64,000 nucleotides of DNA from Blastobasis lacticolella (GCA_905147135.1 LR990048.1:15546563-15610562), one strand, 5' to 3'. Shown: positions 1 to 10,300, numbered from the stretch's first letter. Notes: a model not told the origin generated them from the sequence alone. Numbers and translations are program-made.

Positions 1-47
1 ATAAATACGCATGCAAAAAGTATGCAAACGCATATTTATCACTTACG

Positions 48-865
48 TAATCATTATCATTGTCTTAATAATATCCCGGATTCTGCCAAGGTTCGCTTTC
101 CTACTCATTCTTCGCCACTTCGCCCGGTATTCGGCATCCTCGCGACGTTAGCCGTTGGCTTGACAGTAACGTAGACGTCAGCGATGTCAATCCATCGCTC
201 CTTGGGTCTTCCGCGGGACCTCTTTTCTGATATCGGCGGGTTTATGCACCTATTTCCCACGTATCCCTGAGACTCACGCCAAGACTACTACGGCAGCATT
301 TTCATTGCATTGGTAAAATGTTCGCGAACGTGTTTAGTCAGCGCTGGCAATGTTTCGTAGCCATAGAGCATCACCGGTCTATTACACTCTTGTATTGCCC
401 TTTGAGTCTCAGAGGGATTTTAGGATCACAGATGACTGCTGTGAGTACCCGCCATTTGGCCCAAGCTACAGAGATACCTGACTATTTGGATTAATCTGTT
501 CTATTAAAAGCTGCGTTCGGAAGGTTTCGGGATACTAGCCATGCTTTCTGCAGCTAGCCATGTACTCTGATTTGGCGACATTCAACTTCAAACCCCCGGT
601 TTTTATCACATCCTTTTACATGTTTACAAGATCCTGCCTAAACCTGCTCACCAGTACAATGTCAGCGTATTTTACAAGCCAAGGAGGCATGTCCTCAATT
701 TCGGCTTAGAGCATCGAGCACAATGCAAAAAAGGAAGAGCTCAACACAGAACCCTGGTGAACACCTACAGTAATCGGAAACGGAATACTATGGTTTATTA
801 TGGCTTTGAGGACGGCTCTAGTATTGGCATACATGTCCTGTATAATCCTAATGTATGCCTTGCAT
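48..865 (-). pseudogene. RTE-type LINE reverse-transcriptase fragment
   Basis: On the minus strand this reads as broken pieces of a non-LTR reverse transcriptase of the RTE-like family common in insects. Recognisable blocks are DMYANTRAVLKAI, then VGVHQGSVLSSSFFALC (the conserved GxxQG block), then VKYADIVLV, which corresponds to the catalytic YADD region but has one Asp missing. The 3' end lies at the left, where an ATC-rich tail (about 48-65) follows a segment shared with 58012-58372. Frames shift and stops interrupt, so it is a dead, 5'-truncated copy. The family call comes from motif recognition; the ends are approximate. Confidence 0.72.
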
Positions 866-2025
866 ATTTATCACTTACACTAGAAAAAAAATCGATACAA
901 GAATTTGCAAACTATAAAAACTTTACGCCTTTTTTACACAATCTTTTTGTAATTCCTAATTTTGATATAGCTTACTAATCTCGTCATTCTTTAAGACATT
1001 CTCTCTTTGTATAGGTACTGTAAAAAATGGGACGCCGCCTACTGTCTCGTCCGCTCAGTCTGAGAATTCTCCCAATGGAAAAAGTTTAAGTATAAAACTT
1101 TAGCTTTCCGTCCGCGTATGCTATTGTATCTTTACTATACATATATTGAGAACTTGCGAGTAGAGGGGAATCAAAAGTAGCCTATATCCTCAGGTGCTAA
1201 ACAATCTCCATACCGAATTTAGTCAAAATCGGTGTTGCGGTAGATTTAAAAGCGTACTTAAAGACATACAGAAAGAGTTGTTGGTATTTATATTTATAGG
1301 GAAAATATATTATTAGTAAATTAGTACAGATTGCCCGTTCTTTTTCTAAATAGAAAAAGATTTTTGTATATTCCCATTTGTAAAAATCTTTTGCTATGCC
1401 TATCTGCTGTCTAATCCGTCCGGTGGTTTGAGCTGTGAATCCGTCAGTCACTCAAGTTTATCTTTTCTAGGTTAGGATAGAATGCTAAAAATAACGCTGC
1501 ATGTAAAATTCACACGCGACTAGGAATATCGAACACGTCGCTTCAATTCTATCCATAATAAAGTCAGAAATCCAATATCCGTTTGTTCAGCAACCGACCA
1601 ACAAACGCCTCTATATTTTATTTATTAAAAATTAGGTATTTAGTTACATAACTTAGGTTAATTTTCAAAATAAGTTTTATGTAAGGATAGGTTTTAATAA
1701 GTATTCTGCATTAGTTTATAGTTTGAATAATAATAATGAATGCTAATATAATAATAAATTGCTTGGACCACCAAAGTAGTTTGAAATAGTGACGAAAATC
1801 CATGCAACCATGAATTATATCTTCACAAAGTTTAGTGTTCGCAATAGCTTTACTAAATAGCATAATTCACCGAAGAAAATATGAGATAGGAAGGGGTGGG
1901 CGCTGTAGAAATAACTTTTGTAGCGCGTATTTCTAGAGAGGTTGCGCTGTGCTTGACATCCACTGGGAGACCAATTTATTTATTTTCCCTAGCACACTCT
2001 TCGTTTCATATTTTCAAGTAGTATT
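866..2025. other. AT-rich stretch, nothing recognised
   Basis: No convincing exon, RNA gene or repeat boundary was seen. Short open frames here lack splice context or motifs and are treated as noise. Confidence 0.5.
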
Positions 2026-2160
2026 TTTAACACCCGACGATAAAAGAGGTATGTTTTAAGTTTGAAGTGTGTATTTGTGGATCTGTGTATGAGCTTAGGG
2101 TGGAGGTGTGTGTCTGAAAGCCAGTTTAATCGAGTTTTTGGCTTTTTTGTTTCACTAAAA
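2026..2160 (+). repeat. Degenerate dispersed repeat (GTGTATTTGTGGATCTGTG type)
   Basis: Shares its order of words with 2387-2800 and 23825-23975: an acccgacga-like start, a gtgtgtatctgtgtgt block, then gaaagccagtttaatcgag. This is a common style of moth and butterfly interspersed repeat. The class is not identified. Confidence 0.45.
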
Positions 2161-2278
2161 TCGATATAGTAATAAAATAAATATAATATAAAAAAAGCTA
2201 CGTAGCTTTAAGTCCACCTTTGTACTGTAATGTGCATGAAGTTTTAAATAAATAAATAATGTAATATAGTTAAATGAA

Positions 2279-2334
2279 TGGGTAAAAAGCGGACCCTGGC
2301 AGAGGCCGGGATAAGCGCTAGGACGATGATGATG
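2279..2334 (+). repeat. RTE LINE 3' end with GAT tail
   Basis: Reads ggaccctggcagaggccgg then gataagcgctaggacgatgatgatga. It is the sense-strand version of the 3' ends seen on the minus strand at 48 and 58012, so it is a very short 5'-truncated RTE insertion. Confidence 0.7.
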
Positions 2335-2386
2335 AATATAATATAGTTAAATAATATGTATGTAAATAAATAATATTTTCCGTCGG

Positions 2387-2800
2387 TTAAGTTATTAATC
2401 CCAGAAGCAAGAAGAGGGGTATTAGTTTGACGTGTATTAGTCTATCTGTATGTCTGTCTCTGTGTGTATATCATCATCATCATCATCATCACAGCCCATA
2501 ACAGTCCACTGCAGGACTTCGGGCCTCTCCCACGAAAGGGGAGGTCATTGCCATAATCTCCACGCTTGGCAGGCGGGTTGGAGATCGCAGTGCAGTTGAT
2601 GTAAATCTACCCAGAAAGATGCTGCTGCCCACCTTTCGGATTTGTCCCTTAGTCGCCTCTTACGACACCCACGGGAAGAGATGGGGTGGTGCTATTCTTT
2701 GAGGTGGCGGCACCACACACCACTGTGTGTATATGGGATTCTGTTTTCTTCATTTGAAAAGCAGTTCAATCGAGATAGTTCTTAGATTTGTTTCACTAAA
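2387..2800 (+). repeat. Degenerate repeat interrupted by a SINE-like insertion
   Basis: Belongs to the same family as 2026-2160 (gtgtattagtctatctgtatg, then gttcaatcgagatagttctta). It is split by the element at 2472-2722; joining the flanks across one copy of the 12-bp duplication restores the family order. Confidence 0.5.
2472..2722 (-). mobile_element. Short GAT-tailed retroelement (SINE-like), full length
   Basis: A 251-bp insertion flanked by the perfect 12-bp target-site duplication CTGTGTGTATAT (2460-2471 and 2723-2734). On the minus strand it starts tggtgtgtggtgccgcca and ends in cagtggactgttatgggctg followed by (GAT)n. Copies at 13567, 14775 and 38880 share both ends, so this is a defined element and not a random truncation. 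No clear Pol III A or B box was found. The tail resembles that of the RTE LINE in this window, which suggests mobilisation by RTE enzymes. Confidence 0.8.
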
Positions 2801-3698
2801 ATAATGTCAGTGCTCTGGTTACTTATTTGAGTATTACGTAGTCTTTTCCAGAGGTTTTCCGACACCAGTCGGATAGGATTATACCGCTTGAATATCTTAA
2901 CGTATATCATATGCCGTGTGGTGGGTGGTAGAGTAGACTGCAGTATCATCCCATCCAATGATGGGTGCAGTACAAAAAAAAAGGACCGGGGTCCACCTTG
3001 ACTATGGTCATGATCCAAGATTTAATACTATATATCCTCAACACTGCGACCTTCAACATGCCAGCTAAGCATCGTCACTTTGACACCAATGCCAAAAGTG
3101 AGTTCTATCTCACCTAATAATATTGGTAAGATGGCACTCAAGTGCCTGCCAAGTAATGTCAGCAAAATACGCGGACAAAACTTAGCATACAAACTACCTA
3201 AAACTCTTAATAGCTCGCTTCAGTGTTAACCGAAAGCTCGCTTAATGTCTGTCGCAGATGCTCTATTCGCAGGAGAAAAAAAGCTCGCTCACCGACGTAG
3301 CGGCTGTCGAGCGCAACGCGGTGAATTGGCTTGGAAAACTGTCGGTCTCGGCCTTGCATTCAGTGAGGCTGGGGAATAGAGCTTTTAAGCTCGCTCGCGC
3401 TCGAGACATTGAGCTTAGTGCTGAATATTGTACGGGACGGTCTCCTGTCCCAGCTGAGAAACGTGCATTTTGTCTGTTGTGTTTTATGGGGGAAAATATC
3501 GAGATACTATAATCGTATATACGTTTAAAGCTCACGCGCCTTTGTCTTAAAGCAGGGGATGCAGAGACTATGAACTGTGCCACCTTGCTCTGTTTTGACG
3601 CGACTGCCTAGCCTAGTTTATACTTCACAACATACCATTTCTCATCAGGGAATATTTCCTACGGTCGTCCTCTTAAGATATGATTGACCTTCGCGGTA
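2801..3698. other. Nothing firmly recognised
   Basis: Around 3110-3150 there is a short piece resembling the Zenon LINE 3' end (gatggcactcaagtgcctgcc). A GC-richer patch at 3225-3520 has open frames on both strands but no motif or splice signal to prefer either. Confidence 0.4.
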
Positions 3699-3800
3699 GG
3701 TCTTTTTTATAAAGAGGCACACGGACGGACTTTCCACCTGATGGGAAGCGGCCACCATCGTCCAGGACATCTGCAACCTGAGGAGAGCGGATTCGGGAGC
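3699..3800 (-). repeat. Diverged Jockey-type LINE 3' end
   Basis: On the plus strand: a T run, then words close to cacctgatggaaagtggtcacc and catctgcaacctgag, in the order seen at 41510-41600. A short, old, 5'-truncated copy. Confidence 0.5.
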
Positions 3801-3845
3801 CTTTAAGGTACATGCAGACACCTTACCTGTAGGTATACATACCAC

Positions 3846-5175
3846 TTATGACAATATTTCGTCCCAAAGCTGTTATTTGATGACATTCTATTTTTGCCAC
3901 CACATCATACGTGATGTGTCTATTTACTAGTACAAACACTCTAAGAGTGTATATCATACCATTTATATAACTTCGATACAAGAAATTCTAACCAGCGTAC
4001 ACAGCCTCCTTTAAGTAAGGTTTGCGATAATTTTCACCACACTAACGAATGTCCCTAATTAAAAACAAAACGAATATTGTCTAGACTACACTCTCGAGGT
4101 CGTAGACAGTCTAGCTTTGTCCTTTATGACACGCGTGGGTGGAAGGTCTTGGGGCAATTTAACTTTTCCTTACACCACAAACCAACCATAAAATAGAACT
4201 ATTTGCTTGATATATATTCTAAGGCTGTATGTACCACACGAGATAGCTCTTTTGAGTGTAATTATTTTTAAATTAAAACATATAATAAATACAGGGTTCG
4301 CCACTCGAAGTGTTACCCATTGAAAATGCATTGTTATTTGGCCATAGTCCACTTCCCCAACATACTTACCCAGTCTCCTTTGACATTTTTATTTCGATAT
4401 ACTAAAGTTTATAATTTAAAAATCAATTGAAAAAATTATAGCATTTTCAACTGGTAACAGTTCCACTGGCACAACCCGTTGTATTATTTAGTTTTTACTT
4501 AAACTTTATAAGCAAAAAGTAACTATTATTGTATTTCTGTTTTTAATTGCGTTCATCTTTACTCTTTAATGTTCACCAAAGAGAAACCCATTATTCGACT
4601 GTGACCAAAATAAAAATAGCCGGAACAACGAGAGAGTTCGGCCATTTATCAGTCGCAAGGGTTTAATAAGCGGGGCAGAAGCCGAGTCGTTACTCGACCT
4701 CATTAAAGAGATTAAAGGACAGAACATTAAAATGTTGAAACTGAGATGGTACTAATTCCGCTAATTACACGCGGCAATAAACAAATGCGACGAAATCCGA
4801 GAATTGCCGAATAAGGAATTGGATTGTAAACTGTTGTTTGAAGGCGGATGTTCTATGCCATTACGGCATCTAGGAGGGAGCATCACAGTTGATACTAATA
4901 CCGTAGTTTAAAATACAGTCACGTTTCGGATGCCGGGGACGTGGTCGGACGTCAGACCATGGTCGGCTCCTAATGTTAGTAATGTTAACCTACCACGTAA
5001 TGAAAGGTAATTTAATAAATAAATTTTAAATAATAATTTAATAAGTTTTTTTCCGTGTTTATTACCGTAAGAAAATAACTCAGTGATAAATAAAACATCC
5101 AAATGGCGCAAACGTGTTGGCCTCAGCGCAGATCAGCTCAGATCAGATCACAGTTTGACGTAGACGCTTGGACTG
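3846..5175. other. Nothing recognised
   Basis: AT-rich; no exon, tRNA or repeat was identified with confidence. Confidence 0.45.
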
Positions 5176-5331
5176 TGGGGTCCAGACGATCATATCCTCT
5201 TCAAAGAGTTGTGTGAGCGCCTGGTTAACGCTCAGTCTAAAGGATTAGTCTCACGATACAGAGGCAATATCGCCAGTCTTTTGGGAACAATTCCTTCTAC
5301 AAGGGATTTGGACAGTTTTTTTAATTTGTAA
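5176..5331 (+). pseudogene. Unrecognised C-terminal-like open fragment
   Basis: An open frame from about 5176 to a stop at 5329-5331 reads WGPDDHILFKELCERLVNAQ and continues with KGLVSRYRGNIASLLG. The composition is protein-like (balanced, amphipathic) and it is followed by AT-rich, UTR-like sequence. A TAG at 5161-5163 closes the frame upstream and no acceptor was evident. It could be a retroelement C-terminus or the last exon of a gene; I do not recognise it. Confidence 0.3.
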
Positions 5332-5892
5332 ATATGATTTTATAACTGAGATTATTTTGCCTAATTTGTATTAGTATTATTTAATTTATCTCTGTCATGT
5401 AAATAGTTCTTTTGAATGAACTCTTTAATTAAAATATTACGTTACATAGCAATGGTAATAAAAATCTTTTAGAATGTAAGTTAAGCCATAAATCCCCTAG
5501 ATAATAGATGAAGAGATACAATAGGGACGTCTAAATTTAAAGAGGGCTTTTTAAAATGCGTCGGTAGAAGGCAATTTAGGTAACGAATGCTCCTCATACG
5601 TAATGTAGGTGCTCCAGACAGATTACCTGAGTTATTCCGATGGATACGCTAGGAATTCCACCCGAGTAAATCCAGTTTATTGGATTTAATAAGGTAATTT
5701 TCTGAACGTGGAGAGCTTTTGTGATGTACAGTCTGTTATTAGGTCTCGGGATTGAGAAAATTTATAAATAAATACTCTAACAAGTCTGCTTTTTCAAGGT
5801 AGAGTTTTATAATTGAATTATGATTTTATGTCAGTTGACTTTTGATTATGGTTAAATCTTTTTGTTCTACTCCTTAGTAGCAAACAAGCATG
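5332..5892. other. AT-rich, nothing recognised
   Basis: Follows the open fragment at 5176-5331 and could be its 3' untranslated sequence; otherwise no feature was seen. Confidence 0.4.
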
Positions 5893-6347
5893 GAGCGTCG
5901 GTGGCCGAGTGGTTACGGTATCAGACACATAAGCGAGAGGTATCGGGTTTGAATCCCAGTGCGGCCACGTACCAATGACTCCTTTCTGAGTTATGTACAT
6001 GTGTGTGGCATTGTCGGAAACGGTCCGAAGAGTCTCAAGACTCTTATCAAGATGCGACTGATTGGTCAGTCGTCGTGGCATTGTCGGATACGGTCCGAAG
6101 AGTCTCAAGACTCTTATCAAGATGCGACTGATTGGTCAGTCGTCGTGGCATTGTCGGATACGGTCCGAAGAGTCTCAAGACTCTTATCAAGATGCGACTG
6201 GCAGGTCAGTCGTCGTGGCATTGTCGAATACGGTCCGAAGTGTTCTCAAGACGCGACTGGCAGGTTAGTCGTCGTGGCATTGTCGGATACGGTCCGAAGA
6301 GCCATCATGTCTTTTCTTGAGATACGACTATCGGAGGTCAGTCGTCA
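5893..6347 (+). mobile_element. tRNA-derived SINE with expanded tandem body
   Basis: The head (5893-6000) has Pol III A-box-like tggccgagtgg and B-box-like gggtttgaatccc, then the gcggccacgtaccaatgactc segment shared with the other SINEs here. The usual body is absent; five copies of a roughly 70-bp unit take its place. The copy is cut at 6347 by a large insertion and its sequence resumes at 10227. It is a SINE and not a working tRNA gene, because the cloverleaf is imperfect and the same head recurs with the same non-tRNA tail elsewhere. Confidence 0.8.
6006..6339 (+). repeat. Tandem repeat, about 70 bp x 5
   Basis: Unit starts at 6006, 6076, 6146, 6216 and 6275, each beginning tggcattgtcgg and containing acggtccgaagagtctcaag and ending in ggtcagtcgtcg. 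The first three intervals are exactly 70 bp and the fourth is 59 bp. A single diverged unit lies at 10227-10290. Confidence 0.9.
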
Positions 6348-6825
6348 GTAGTCGAACAGTAGAATATTCGCCTTATTTCAATATTCGAATAGTAATATAG
6401 GTATAAACAATTCTGATTGTTTAAAATTCGAATATTTTTAAACAATCAAAATTTACGTACTCGTGTCTCAATTTTGTGGTATTTAATCATACGGATCGTG
6501 TGAACGTACCCACCGAATGCTCGGGGACTCGTGCCTGAGTATTTAGCTATGCGAGACGCATTCTGTCTGATGTAATGTTTTAGTTTATATTATATAAATT
6601 GATTTTAATTTGTATCACTTATCTCATGACATAAAGATCTTTCCTTTTTCTTGTTAAGTCAAAAATCGTTTAGCGTACTAATATCGTAAAATATCTAATT
6701 TTAGGATCTCACTGACCTAATGCTACCTCCTCGCGTGAGGTGATACGAGGCGAGGTGATTCGATTCGATTTACGTCCTAAATACTATTTTTGTTATTGTT
6801 TAGTAATTGAATTATGGTTTATACT

Positions 6826-6941
6826 AGTAGAATATAGTCGGGAATTACGGGAGTGCGAAATAATAAGCTCAGAGTTCACGACACAACTGGTTTATTTACT
6901 TCTACCGCCGCATAGTAGTATTACATGATACATACCCTACA
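6826..6941 (-). repeat. Gypsy 3' LTR
   Basis: A 116-bp terminal repeat starting TGTAGGGTATG on the minus strand and ending ATATTCTACT. It carries an extra 6 bp (ttctac) relative to the 5' LTR. Very short for a Gypsy LTR. Confidence 0.9.
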
Positions 6942-6951
6942 CCTCCCCCTT
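6942..6951 (-). promoter_or_regulatory. Polypurine tract
   Basis: AAGGGGGAGG on the minus strand directly abuts the TGTAGGG start of the 3' LTR, the expected position of the plus-strand primer for reverse transcription. Confidence 0.85.
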
Positions 6952-7264
6952 AAATCTAGTAATTTTGAAACTATGGAACAAAAATAAAGCATGTTTAACT
7001 TTAATGAACAAAAACTTAACATATCGAAACAGCTAAATGCTCCCAAGTAGATAACGAAGTGTAAGTATGATTTTACCTTATTATATAACATAACATTTTC
7101 GAGCAGGTAGGTAAGTACATACATGTAAATAGCTCATTGTTCATTCAAATACTCTTATCATGTTTCTAACTTAGGTAATAACAACAACAACAATAATAAG
7201 TATGTAAGTATAAAAGGTTTTTGTTAGTACTTAACAAACAATAGCGTAAAAAAGTTTTTTTTTA

Positions 7265-9336
7265 TTATTCTGGGTATTTATCCTTGTAGGTACATGCACG
7301 TTGCACACGTACATTTTCACCATCTGTAGGAACCGGGTTATCCGCAATTGGTTCCAAGATTTCTAAGGTATCATTAGATAAGCTACCTAATGGCGATATC
7401 CTAGCTCTGGAGGTGCGCAATACAAGCGTTGAAGTGTCACTACTGTTATCATCGCTGTAGTAAGATTCTTCGCTAGAGGCCGAGGCAGTCAAGTCGCTGT
7501 GAGTGTTTTGCATTTGATCAGATTCAATACTCGTTGGCTGCTCTTGAACTGTTTTTTCAGTATCAATAAGTGTCAAGATCATACTAGAGTGTTTTTTTAA
7601 AGTTATAATCTGATCGATGTGACGTTTCCACTGTTGGCCGTCGGGAAGCGCAACCCTATAGGTGAGTGGCGCATCCCGCGCGACCACGGTGCCTTCGGCC
7701 CACTTGCTGGCCCGCGCGCGGTAGTCCCTCGCCAACACAGCGTCGCCGGGCTGCGCGCTGCGCTCGGCGCCGGGCCGAGCTTGCCCCGCGCGCTCCTGCG
7801 CCGCCTCCGCGCGCCCCGCGGCGCCGGGCCGCAGTACGTCCAGCCGCCCGCGCAGTCGCCTGCCGAGCATAGCGTCCGCGGGTGCTACCCCAGTGGTAGC
7901 GTGTTCACAGTTGCGGTACTGAAATAAAAATTTTGTCACTGCTGTATCGATGTCCACCCCCTCCGCAGCCGCCTTTTTCATTGCGTGTTTTACTGATTTA
8001 ACAGCATTTTCCAATTCCTGCTGCTCTGTAGGGGCTAGTTACAGTGTGTGTTATAAATCTTTTATTAATGAATTCGGTAAACAATTGTGATGTGAACGGT
8101 GGTCCACCATCACTTACCACTTGCGCGGGTAGCCCAAATCGAGCAAATAATTCGCGTACTTTAATTTATAGTTGCCCCGGCCGTGGTCCCGTTCATTCTT
8201 TGTGCTTCGATCCACTTGCTATGAGCATCTACGGTTACTAGGTAATGTTTACTTAGAAACTCCGCGAAGTCAATGTCTATGCGCTGCCAGGGCCGCGCCG
8301 GGAAGGCCCACGGGTGCAGCACGGCGCGCGGCGGCGCGTCGCGCTGCTGCCGGCACGCGGCGCACTCGCGGCAGAGCGCTTCAATATCACTGTCGATCTG
8401 TGGCCAGTACACGTACGATCGAGCGATATTTTTCATTTTAACCACTCCTAAATGGCCTTCATTTAACTCTGTTAATATTTGTTTCCTTAATGTTTTAGGG
8501 ATGACAACCCTATGGTTGTATAAAATACATCCGCTATCAAATGTTAAATTATTTTTTCGATTAAAGTATGCTACTTCTGAGTCGTTGGTCGCTGATATGG
8601 GCCATTGCTCTGATAAATATTTATAAATATTTTTGAGTACACTATCTTTTTGCGTTTGTATTGCCACCTCTTTTGCACTTATGGGAAATGAATCCTCGAC
8701 AAAGTTAATGTAAGATACTCCATTCGATTTGGTTTTAGTGTTTTGTTCATACGACAGTGGCAGCCGTGATAAAGCGTCTACATTACAATTATCCTTAGAC
8801 TTTACAGATTCTATGTCGTAAGTATATGCTGCCAACCTAACTGCATACCGTTGCAAGCGGCTGGCAGCCGTCTGTGGCAACCCAACCTTCGGTCCAAAGA
8901 TAAATGTGAGGGGCTTATGGTCAGTTTTAATTATGAACTTCCGACCATACAAATATTGATGGTGTTTTACCACACCACAGAATATTGCTAGCGCCTCTTT
9001 GTCTAACTGAGTGTAACTGCGCTCAGCCGCGTTAAGTGTCCTCGAAGCGAAGCATATTGGGCGCTCCTCACCATTCGGGTACCTGTGCGCTAACACGCTG
9101 CCAATGCCGTAGGAACTGCTATCTACGGAAAGCACTAACATTAAATCTGGGTTATAATGTGCTAACACTTTTTTACTAAGAACAGCCATCTTTACAGCTT
9201 GAAAAGCTGTTTCACATTCATTTAACCACTCCCATGTCACATTTTTGCGTAATAACTTATGCAAAGGATATAATGTTGTACTCAAGTTTGGTAAAAATTT
9301 GGCATAATAATTTACTAAGCCCAAAAATGAGCGCAA
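7265..9336 (-). pseudogene. pol: Gypsy pol remnant: RT C-terminus, RNase H, integrase
   Basis: The open frame 9336-8161 begins in the reverse-transcriptase connection (RSFLGLVNYYAKFLPNLS). RNase H follows, with candidate acidic residues in SVDSSSYG, LDKEAL and KTDHKPL. The integrase zinc-binding region comes next (GHLGVVKMKN, CRECAAC; the usual first His appears as Asn), then the first catalytic Asp in TVDAHSKW. A +1 frameshift near 8165 and another near 8030 separate this from the rest of the integrase core (SDGGPPFTS) and from the C-terminal frame 8014-7265, which starts ENAVKSVKHAMKKA. The YxDD reverse-transcriptase core is deleted. Two GC-rich patches encode Arg/Pro/Ala-rich segments. Not functional as it stands. 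Confidence 0.85.
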
Positions 9337-9344
9337 TTGTGTTG

Positions 9345-9758
9345 TTATATCCTCGCCAGGCCGGAAACAAATTGATCTCTCAAATTCTCTTCAAGTTTCT
9401 CACCAAAGTTACAGGTGCTGGCCAAATGTTTCAATGCTTGCAAATAATCGCTTAACGATTCACTTTCTTTTTGCCGCCGCTGTCGATAAACATGGCGTTC
9501 CGCGATGTCGGAACGCTTCGGTTCGAGATGGTCGGTGACGATTTTCACGAGCTCTTTATAGGTTTTGGATTCTGGATTATCCGGTGCCGACAAATCACAC
9601 ATCAAGTCGTGTGTTGGCTGACCGACTAGGGTGACTAATGTTGCTACTTGTAGGTCCGGCTTAATTTCATTCAATTTAATGAATTGATCCACACGCCGCA
9701 CATACGCCGACCACTTTCTGCTTGAAAGGTCAAACTGTTCCACTTTCCCGATAGGCAT
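9345..9758 (-). pseudogene. gag: Gypsy gag, N-terminal half
   Basis: An ATG at 9758-9756 opens MPIGKVEQFDLSSRKW and the frame runs to a stop at 9345 after FVSGLARI. The helical, charged content and the FVSGL motif near the end fit the capsid region of Gypsy gag. The zinc-knuckle part is absent, because the internal deletion joins this frame, out of register, to the reverse-transcriptase C-terminus. Confidence 0.75.
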
Positions 9759-9817
9759 TTTCGTGTAGATAATTAAATAACACAGTATTATCACTAATAA
9801 CTGCTCTAAATCAAAAA

Positions 9818-9830
9818 CTAATCGTCGCCA
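9818..9830 (-). promoter_or_regulatory. Primer-binding site
   Basis: TGGCGACGATTAG follows the 5' LTR on the minus strand, its first base overlapping the LTR end. The TGGCGAC start resembles sites of insect Gypsy elements primed by tRNA-Arg; the exact tRNA is inference. Confidence 0.6.
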
Positions 9831-9939
9831 GTAGAATATAGTCGGGAATTACGGGAGTGCGAAATAATAAGCTCAGAGTTCACGACACAACTGGTTTATT
9901 TACCGCCGCATAGTAGTATCACATGATAGATACCCTACA
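9830..9939 (-). repeat. Gypsy 5' LTR
   Basis: A 110-bp copy matching 6826-6941 apart from two substitutions and the 6-bp indel. It begins TGTAGGGTATC on the minus strand. Confidence 0.9.
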
Positions 9940-10226
9940 ATACTATTAGTAAATCGCTTTCTATAGCTTAATGATATAAAATAATGCAGTTAAATCGAAA
10001 AAAAAAACATATTCGCCGCCAGGCGGCGTTGTTTTATGATTTTTATTTTTTATTGCTTTGTTTTATATTATTAACATTTACTAACGGTTAATTGCTCAAA
10101 CTTACATTAAAAACGTAGTTAATATCCTGATTCCAGATTTCACAATATTTCGAATAATCTTCGAATATTCAAAAATCACCAGCAAAACTATTCGAATACT
10201 AAAATTTTCGAATATTTGCAAGCCCT

Positions 10227-10300
10227 AGTCGTCAGGACATTGTCAGATACGGCCTGAATGATTCTTTTTGAGACATGACCTTGTGTCGCCGCCGTTGTCA
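10227..10300 (+). repeat. Continuation of the interrupted SINE repeat unit
   Basis: agtcgtcaggacattgtcag then atacggcctgaatgattc is a diverged version of the 70-bp unit at 6006-6339 and marks the far side of the 3.9-kb insertion. Confidence 0.7.

Larger units (their letters stand above)
6826..9939 (-). mobile_element. Internally deleted Ty3/Gypsy LTR retrotransposon
   Basis: On the minus strand the order is 5' LTR (9830-9939), primer-binding site, partial gag, the C-terminal part of pol, polypurine tract and 3' LTR (6826-6941). ATACT flanks both sides (6821-6825 and 9940-9944) as a 5-bp target duplication. At 3.1 kb it is shorter than the roughly 5 kb usual for the family, because the end of gag, protease and the catalytic part of reverse transcriptase are missing. 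LTRs differ by two substitutions and one 6-bp indel, indicating a fairly recent insertion. No envelope-like frame is present. Confidence 0.88.
6348..10226. mobile_element. Putative hAT-like DNA transposon carrying a Gypsy element
   Basis: The segment is bounded by AGTCGTCA at 6340-6347 and 10227-10234, and the interrupted SINE unit continues across it (left ...ggtcAGTCGTCA, right AGTCGTCAggacattg), as expected for an 8-bp target duplication. The ends are rich in attcgaata words, and the right end reads inward as AGGGCTTGCAAATATTCG. The left end matches this only weakly, so terminal inverted repeats are not proven. The non-Gypsy parts (6348-6825 and 9940-10226) contain no transposase that I can see, so this is probably non-autonomous. 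Confidence 0.5.

Noticed and set aside
3258..3583. Overlapping frames on both strands in a GC-richer patch
   Set aside because: Neither strand shows a motif or splice signal, and the peptides look like chance.
5893..5970. tRNA gene on the plus strand
   Set aside because: The head has A- and B-box-like words but an imperfect cloverleaf, and it is always followed by the same SINE body words; the same applies at 18681, 34030-34104, 41344, 51490-51566, 61240-61314 and 62742.
7619..7927. Plus-strand GC-rich open frames
   Set aside because: They are antisense shadows of the Gypsy integrase frame, which carries the recognisable motifs.
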